From the IMG/VR virus record IMGVR_UViG_3300030104_003665, positions 4,948 to 43,913 of that record: 38,966 nt of DNA, one strand, 5' to 3'. Source of the DNA: a virus. Positions 35,601 through 38,966 of the stretch are shown one piece after another. Each line of letters begins with the position of its first letter. Position 1 is the stretch's first letter. The position numbers and the translations under genes are program-made. The notes under the pieces were generated by a model, which ran no database searches, was not told the origin of the DNA, and saw nothing but the letters and a program-made list of their open reading frames with translations.

Positions 35601-36973
35601 GAACTATAAATGGTACTAGTAGACCTTACGGCTCTAATAGATTAGTGAACAGCTTTACTAATTGGATTAATGGATCTGTTGGGGCTGTTATGTTTGTTAA
35701 CATGAGATCTGCTTTATTGCAGCAAATGTCTTCAGTAAACTTTATAAACTATGGTGATAACAACGTATTTAAAGCCGCTGCTCGATTTGCTGATCAAAAA
35801 CAGTTTTGGAAAGATTGGGTTATGTTATTTAATTCAGACAAACTAAAACAAAGAAGAGCTGGATTAAGTATGGATATTAACGCTAATGAATTAACTACGT
35901 ACTTAAATAAATCAAAATCAAAAACAAAAGCTGCTATAAACTGGTTATTGCGACAAGGATTTAAACCTACACAAATATCGGATAGTATAGCTATTGCAAA
36001 TGGTGGTGCAACTTTTTATAGAAATAGAGTTAATACTTATTTAAAACAAGGTTTAAGTAAAAAAGAAGCAGAGGCAAAAGCTTTTAATGATTTTTCTGAA
36101 ATAGCAGAAGAAACACAACAATCCGCAAGACCTGACATGGCATCACCGCAACAAGCATCTGCTATTGGTAAGTGGTTTTTAAACTTTTTAAATACACCTA
36201 TGCAATATAGTCGTATTATAAAAAAGTCTATGTTAGATTTAATTAATAGAAGAAGAGTACCTAATTTAACACAAGCACAATCTGACACAACTAATATTAG
36301 TAGGATATTATATTATGGTTTCGCACAAAATGTTATATTCTACACGTTACAAACTGGATTATTTGCTGCTTTATTTGATGATGACGACGATGAAGAAAGT
36401 GAAAAGTTTTTTAATAAAAAATATCAGATGGCAGCAAACAGTGTTGTTGATGGTTTACTTAGAGGATTAGGTTTTGGTGGCGCTGTTGTTTCTACGTTAA
36501 AAAATATGATAGTTAAATTTATTGAAGAAGATAGAAAAGGTTATACAGGAAAACCAGTTGAAAAAGTTACTCTTGAAATGGTGAACTTATCGCCAGTAGT
36601 AGGTATTAAAGTTAGAAAAGTTGCTACAGAACTAAGATCTTATAGTTATGATAAAGATGTTATTAAACATATGGAAACTTTTGATATTGATAATCCAATA
36701 TGGGGTATTACAACAGGTATTACAGAAGGTTTAACTAATATACCTGTTAATAGATTGTATAGAAAAACAATGAACTTAAGAGCTGCAACGCAAGATGATA
36801 TTGAGGCTTGGCAAAGACTTGCTTTAATAAGTGGTTGGAGTGTTTGGAACATTGGTATGCAAAATGAAGAGCTAGAAAGAATTAAAGATGAAATCAAGCA
36901 AGAAAGAAAAAAGTTAAAAAAGAAAAAGAAAAATACACCAAGAAGACCAGTTCAAGGTGGTATTACATGGTAA
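29606..36973 (+). CDS. Giant candidate ejection (internal virion) protein with HExxH, PD-(D/E)XK-like and HAD-like signatures
   Basis: The 2455-residue protein begins with two related units (GFFTGSFQDFQNRF, then GDFTGDFEKFEKTF; about 13-54). A Gly/Ala-rich hydrophobic segment lies near 212-250. HEVLH is at 638-642, a zincin-type motif. A PD-(D/E)XK-like nuclease pattern has helix Glu1309/1312, Pro1343-Asp1344 and Glu1357-Ile-Lys1359. A HAD-like domain has DFDDT at 1585-1589, LTARP at 1663-1667, an EAKALW motif and FADD ending at Asp1721. The C-terminal third has SVGAVMFVNMRSALLQQMSS, a hydrophobic helix near 2233-2256 followed by an Asp/Glu run, and a Lys-rich tail. Size and context suggest a protein packaged in the head and injected with DNA; none of the activities is demonstrated. 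Confidence 0.7.
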   Translation: MLEQLYQGLFTDGFFTGSFQDFQNRFEDEEFRKKLHAGIVGDGDFTGDFEKFEKTFLGKTQGSTVDSTMSQGSMGSQLGDGSLAQQENKGWFAQAMEAGAVNADLYDDADAIFDINSTEEARKLNDKELQTYIDLVTKSKISAAEMEELDKFTKSFSKYNAAGENWFMSTINAINENGGVTGGGLKGFAQAAVQSYRSMANEELAKEAIAPTLAAAGTGAAATAYGFGIGALPAGLAGMFGSMNYGLETIATFNELLEEEIKARGLEFTPESIRTVMADDEARARIKSLARKRGATIGTIEGATNLVGVKGAGFVLKAGEDVSSTIGKAAIKSASATTAGTIEAGGSGFGEFLGAKAAGKEATGADIILESFSGGVVKAPIDVATASVDLAMNRPTYEVNGKKVKKQSVLDYVNGATTAEEIGNLNVKVENDNAFSKIINERIINKELETQVDAKISNIDDRNQMVELEKQRLKAEIDSKKTGIQAVPGAKESLENIQSEMDNIISKYSSVDGRTKDVKARVKKAQQVREIKLEKTKQFAKISSEQLGFNPFESFKTNNDFVNNLVSRVMSLQQYEFDGVKVDLSKMTEDQINTEANRIADSAYNAGAVNIPTADGNQAIMINEEAAFKYKTLEVGSHEVLHGVLRGALANMDIDTRKKVIKDFKTQVEKNLGKNVVGAIEARLKNDYGDTIDLDTTDEWFTGLSDIIEDKNNNITYENNKGFFNNIKNKVASIFKKQTPYKNLSIETGEDAFGFMKEYSKNVKEGKLSESMVAFAKTGKATPIQEGAKFSKRDYTPSQTTKEINDLGKQIVDEDGTITNLEEEGVGNVYYEAEADNIVSKIEKQGYLDNLIASKYKGDVVPANFVKQVLSELSQHIKNYKPETQLNIDPAKRTGLFGWINPQIANKAAAVYNREYKGDEAIKGAKDVGETTKEGDVKIQVAAETDTRLKALETEDLSPAAQQRKKAEKAKAKIQKTSKLRKQIGIEEGGKLYNKIIDAAKQSLLKAYEAGTSARNIQRKLRDQASSYLFSDIKKFLGTKEYINNLKEFRVPIIDALFTADLVQIERLVPENERIFTKFERKLTRKADVEAAVDQGLLPAEALNTYDRDKSVNLYTKIMPSESKFIAFFDPPGSLPSKKDPTKMVRSGLKGTRKDTLARQLSGALSFDATLQVAQEPDVIEKRLQFAKINNTEILKDDISVLAATIHRDPSVKFAKGNVQILEDPKKKKIYDYGNKVARAYTVVEDIFYNNRLDYYQNLTPEQKKKHGGKKMVDIAIDQYLSRPIERLDGSRIVDIIRKSRKRGQKVSEAYEQYFITSANKAIKAITGTKAKVNVVVREGGIPDVHFQFNSTTVGLEIKMDTARGVSSTWKFDGTYSVNNPIETKAQESLIEQIKNTAKMKVFEGMDFVKGVTREQFETLKKHKHNFNKYVDVTADYLSWQYTNKAMPEYFINIGEAGAFYMLGDNSAVNAMVLDIAEKLGIPKLQGNYKLYSRLNTSSKFRKGDGRKPVTIRTDVQIDTKSKDNFTNGFSPVNLAVSKDMNNFVKELNNSLVSFSKGKNTSNIDNAVKFSRSSKNKSKGITILDFDDTLATTKSLVKYTTPDGKTGTLNAEQYANTYEDLLAQGYTFDFSDFSKVIKGKIAPLFNKAMKLQNKFGSKDMFILTARPADSAVAIRDFLKANGLNIPLKNITGLSNSTSEAKALWISEKVAEGYNDFYFADDALQNVQAVKNMLDQFDVKSKIQQAKVKFSKGMSKDFNKILETTKGVPAESIISRVRAIERGAKKGKYAFFLPPSAEDFKGLLYYFMGKGRQGDKDAAFLKKALIDPLNRAYTEFNGARQVITNDYRTLKKSMPEAAKKANQQSPDADFTYGDAIRVYLWNKSGFDIPGLTETEINKLVDMVTNDPQLQVFADKVGLISRRPEGYTQPGEYWKIGDIRNDLDDAINKVGRKEYFAEFIENTEEVFGKMVNGKLTGDNINKIESIYGTNFREALEDILYRTINGTSRPYGSNRLVNSFTNWINGSVGAVMFVNMRSALLQQMSSVNFINYGDNNVFKAAARFADQKQFWKDWVMLFNSDKLKQRRAGLSMDINANELTTYLNKSKSKTKAAINWLLRQGFKPTQISDSIAIANGGATFYRNRVNTYLKQGLSKKEAEAKAFNDFSEIAEETQQSARPDMASPQQASAIGKWFLNFLNTPMQYSRIIKKSMLDLINRRRVPNLTQAQSDTTNISRILYYGFAQNVIFYTLQTGLFAALFDDDDDEESEKFFNKKYQMAANSVVDGLLRGLGFGGAVVSTLKNMIVKFIEEDRKGYTGKPVEKVTLEMVNLSPVVGIKVRKVATELRSYSYDKDVIKHMETFDIDNPIWGITTGITEGLTNIPVNRLYRKTMNLRAATQDDIEAWQRLALISGWSVWNIGMQNEELERIKDEIKQERKKLKKKKKNTPRRPVQGGITW

Positions 36974-37003
36974 AGATTTTAAAAAATAAGTGACTATAAA
37001 ACA

Positions 37004-38101
37004 ATGGTAAAAAAATTAACTATACTAATAGCAACTTTAATTATAGCTTGTTCCGCACCTAAAAAATGCTGCTCGCAACAAGTTAATATTGATGATATTA
37101 AGAAAATGCTTAAGTTTTCTACGTTTTATGCCGCTGTAAACGGTGGAACGTCACTTTCTGATGTTGATATATTTTCCGTAGATAATGGTTTATCTACACA
37201 AACTATTTCAACTCCTTATGATTATAATTTTACCATAGGTTTACGTAAGATAGCGAGGTTTGGTTATGAAAACAAAGCCCAAACATTTTATGATGGGACG
37301 GAATCTAATTATAGTGATGCGGCCACTGTAGGTAAAGTTAAAGGAGTTGAATACTTATTTGAGGTTGATTACAAACGGCAAGAAGGTGTAGACTATATGG
37401 ATCAACATCACTTTATTAGATTTAGCTCTGACGATGGCTGTGAAGATGAGGTTTGTATAAATTTCTTTGCTTTAAAGTTAGAGTATTTAGAAGATGGTTT
37501 TGCTGATGTTAAATATTTTGAAGCATCTGAAAGATATAGACAGCGTAAAGGTAAGAACTTATCTTGGAACGTGGGATTAACACATCGACTTGCAGAACCA
37601 TACGGTTACAATGCTCTTGATGAATGGATGTTATCAAATGGTAATATACATTATACTTATTTAGCTTTACAAGAGGGTTATACAGTAGACGTGTATAGCA
37701 ACGAATACTTTAATCCAGCTGGAGAACTAGTAGCTACTAGCGCTGAGGTTTGGGAGGCGGTTGTTATACCACAAGTGCTATCAGATTACACTGAAAAGAA
37801 AAGAAATGAACTAAAGAAAACAATACAACACTCTTTAGTTGTAGGTTTTGATTATTACAAATATTCTAAAAAAACTTGGTTACACGCTTGGGGAAGTTTA
37901 ATGCCATATCATTATGATGATGGTAGTGAGTTTAGTTACCATAACTATGTTGATGGTCAGTGGTATGATTACTCAGGCGGATTAATATATGGAATAAAAG
38001 TTAATAAAAACTTAGGTTATTTTGTAGAAGGCAAATACAATAAGTACTGGAATAGAGAGTGGTACGATTTTAAATTAGGATTAAATTACGTTATATTTTA
38101 A
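37004..38101 (+). CDS. Putative lipoprotein / outer-membrane beta-barrel protein
   Basis: The N-terminus is a signal sequence: VKK, a hydrophobic core (LTILIATLII) and ACS, fitting a lipobox with Cys at residue 16. Two further Cys follow (KKCCSQQ), so signal peptidase I cleavage before a Gln is an alternative. The rest (365 residues in total) has many alternating aromatic strands, such as HSLVVGFDYYKY, TWLHAWGSLMPY, YSGGLIYGIKV, LGYFVEGKYNKYW and WYDFKLGLNYVIF, ending in Phe, the usual C-terminus of Gram-negative barrels. A DDGCEDEVC pair may form a disulfide. A host outer-membrane site is inferred; superinfection blocking and lysis are possible roles. A virion protein remains an alternative. 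Confidence 0.6.
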   Translation: MVKKLTILIATLIIACSAPKKCCSQQVNIDDIKKMLKFSTFYAAVNGGTSLSDVDIFSVDNGLSTQTISTPYDYNFTIGLRKIARFGYENKAQTFYDGTESNYSDAATVGKVKGVEYLFEVDYKRQEGVDYMDQHHFIRFSSDDGCEDEVCINFFALKLEYLEDGFADVKYFEASERYRQRKGKNLSWNVGLTHRLAEPYGYNALDEWMLSNGNIHYTYLALQEGYTVDVYSNEYFNPAGELVATSAEVWEAVVIPQVLSDYTEKKRNELKKTIQHSLVVGFDYYKYSKKTWLHAWGSLMPYHYDDGSEFSYHNYVDGQWYDYSGGLIYGIKVNKNLGYFVEGKYNKYWNREWYDFKLGLNYVIF

Positions 38102-38111
38102 AAAAATAATT

Positions 38112-38345
38112 ATGGCATTTAAAATGAAAAAGTTTGGTGGTTTTGGAAATTCACCAATAAAAAAAGAGGGGCTTGATAAAATTGCTAAAGCTGGGACTAA
38201 AACAAAAGAAACATTAAAACGAAAAAATGAAGACGTAGTTTCTTATGAATCCCCAGGACCGGGTTGGACTAAACTTCGTGGCACCAACATTTGGTCACCA
38301 CCAAAAAAAGGAAAAGGAGAGTTAGACGGCGGAGAACTAGATTAA
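38112..38345 (+). CDS. Small basic hypothetical protein
   Basis: The 77-residue product has a basic Gly/Phe-rich start (MAFKMKKFGGFGNSPIKK), a Lys/Thr-rich helix (LDKIAKAGTKTKETLKRK), and a tail with PGPGWTKL, GTNIWSPPKKGKG and an acidic end. There is no signal or membrane segment. I recall similar small basic proteins near the ends of structural modules in marine Bacteroidota phages, but the role is unknown; it might be a minor virion or DNA-associated protein. It follows the barrel gene by ten bases after an A-rich leader. Confidence 0.5.
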   Translation: MAFKMKKFGGFGNSPIKKEGLDKIAKAGTKTKETLKRKNEDVVSYESPGPGWTKLRGTNIWSPPKKGKGELDGGELD

Positions 38346-38355
38346 TATTTAAAAA

Positions 38356-38637
38356 ATGGCAAAAGAATTAAATGAAGACACAGCGTTTAAATTAAGTGTA
38401 AAAACGCTAATAGGTATAGGTTTTGCAATGGCAACCTTAATAAGTATGTGGTTTATGCTTCAAGCTGATATAGCAGAAGCAAAAGAATTGCCTGTTATAC
38501 CACCAGATGAGGTTACGCGCATGGAGTTTAACATGAAAGACCAAATGATACGTAATACCATTATGGATACGCAAAAAGATGTGCAAGAAATAAAAGCATC
38601 TATAGAAAAAATAGAAGACAAACTATACAATAGATAA
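38356..38637 (+). CDS. One-helix membrane protein with C-terminal coiled coil
   Basis: The 93-residue protein has a short soluble N-terminus, a hydrophobic helix at about 16-36 (TLIGIGFAMATLISMWFML), then a Pro-rich linker (ELPVIPPDEV) and a heptad-patterned helix (about 52-93, TIMDTQKDVQEIKASIEKIE). This is the shape of an inner-membrane spanin subunit or a small membrane-anchored trimer. No partner outer-membrane spanin lipoprotein overlaps it, so a spanin call is only a possibility. The stop overlaps the next start by one base (TAATG). Confidence 0.55.
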   Translation: MAKELNEDTAFKLSVKTLIGIGFAMATLISMWFMLQADIAEAKELPVIPPDEVTRMEFNMKDQMIRNTIMDTQKDVQEIKASIEKIEDKLYNR

Positions 38638-38963
38638 TGAGAAATTTACTTTTTTTATTGCCATTTATTTGTAGCAATGCTTTTGCTCAAATAGAAGTAA
38701 AACATTTTAATGCAGAATGGAATAGCGCTAATGGTGTTAGTTGGTTTATGGATCTTAAAGACTGTAAAACCAAAAGTATTGTTGACATAGCTAAAAACGC
38801 TGACGCGCAAACGAAATATAAAATAGCTGTTATACCTACTATTATAATATTTAAAGACGGTGAGGAGGTTGCTAGATTTCAAGCTGATCTTAGTTTTAAA
38901 ATGGTAGCAACTAAAGAAGAAGTACAAGAAGAAATAGATAATCAATTAATGAGTGACTTTTAA
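38637..38963 (+). CDS. Exported thioredoxin-fold protein lacking the CxxC active site
   Basis: The 108-residue protein starts with a signal peptide (RNLLFLLPFICSNAFA) cleaved probably before Gln18, a junction common in Bacteroidota. The mature part follows thioredoxin order: KHFNAEWNS (strand and the FWAEWC position, with Asn where the first active-site Cys would be), helix DLKDCKTKSIVDIAK, then YKIAVIPTIIIFKDGEEVAR with the cis-Pro loop, and a final helix (TKEEVQEEIDNQ). Only one Cys remains in the mature part, so a classical dithiol oxidoreductase is unlikely; a periplasmic binding or chaperone role is possible. It is coupled to the previous gene by TAATG and ends three bases before the window end. 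Confidence 0.6.
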   Translation: MRNLLFLLPFICSNAFAQIEVKHFNAEWNSANGVSWFMDLKDCKTKSIVDIAKNADAQTKYKIAVIPTIIIFKDGEEVARFQADLSFKMVATKEEVQEEIDNQLMSDF

Positions 38964-38966
38964 TTA

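Noticed and set aside
36300-36420. Holin function for the hydrophobic segment at the end of the giant protein
   Set aside because: It is a single helix within a 2455-residue protein and fits membrane insertion by an ejection protein better.
37004-37090. Outer-leaflet lipoprotein export signal after the lipobox Cys
   Set aside because: Residues after the Cys (SAPKKCC) are basic rather than acidic, so the Bacteroidota surface-export signal is not supported.
1-38966. tRNA genes or phage integration site
   Set aside because: Intergenic gaps are too short for tRNAs, and no cloverleaf-like sequence, integrase or att-type repeat was seen.

Overview
This window looks like the virion-assembly half of a tailed double-stranded DNA phage (Caudoviricetes). 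Every convincing gene is on the + strand, packed with gaps of 0-70 bases or short overlaps, in the order lysis-type genes, co-chaperonin, terminase, portal, scaffold, major capsid protein, connector/tail genes and giant virion proteins. The sequence is A+T-rich. Starts are usually preceded by A/T-rich leaders with no purine-rich Shine-Dalgarno motif, or coupled by TAATG stop-start overlaps. Together with a signal peptide ending just before Gln in the last gene, this suggests a marine Bacteroidota (flavobacterial) host; that is an inference. No sheath, tape-measure or long tail-tube gene is visible, while a gp12-like tail protein and a giant candidate ejection protein are, so a short-tailed (podovirus-like) particle is most likely.

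Layout: 3-1424 holds a partial winged-helix-like gene, a small HExxH protein, a two-helix membrane protein, a 16-residue cysteine microORF and a 3TM-type holin. 1430-3539 holds a small structural-like protein, two small genes of unknown role, a GroES-like co-chaperonin that appears to be a tandem duplication, and a candidate small terminase subunit. 3539-10941 holds large terminase, portal, acidic scaffold-like protein and major capsid protein, closed by a strong UUCG hairpin terminator. 11010-14266 holds an unrecognised virion-type protein followed by a second UNCG hairpin, then two connector-like proteins. 14270-25918 holds a 3342-residue tail protein and two companions. 25968-36973 holds a protein with heptapeptide repeats and a C-terminal S74-like chaperone domain, a 648-residue hypothetical protein, and a 2455-residue candidate ejection protein carrying HExxH, PD-(D/E)XK-like and HAD-like signatures. 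37004-38963 holds a lipoprotein/outer-membrane-barrel candidate, a small basic protein, a one-helix coiled-coil membrane protein and an exported thioredoxin-like protein without CxxC.

How they fit together: the co-chaperonin probably adapts the host GroEL to fold capsid or giant tail proteins; scaffold, capsid protein and portal build the procapsid; the terminase fills it; connector and tail proteins close it; the giant tail protein probably binds host-surface glycans; the 2455-residue protein is probably packaged and injected; the holin, and perhaps the HExxH protein, act in lysis. No replication, transcription, integrase, tRNA, CRISPR or insertion-sequence genes were seen, and there is no gene-free stretch over 300 bases. 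Family assignments come from recognising sequence patterns by eye, not from a search.
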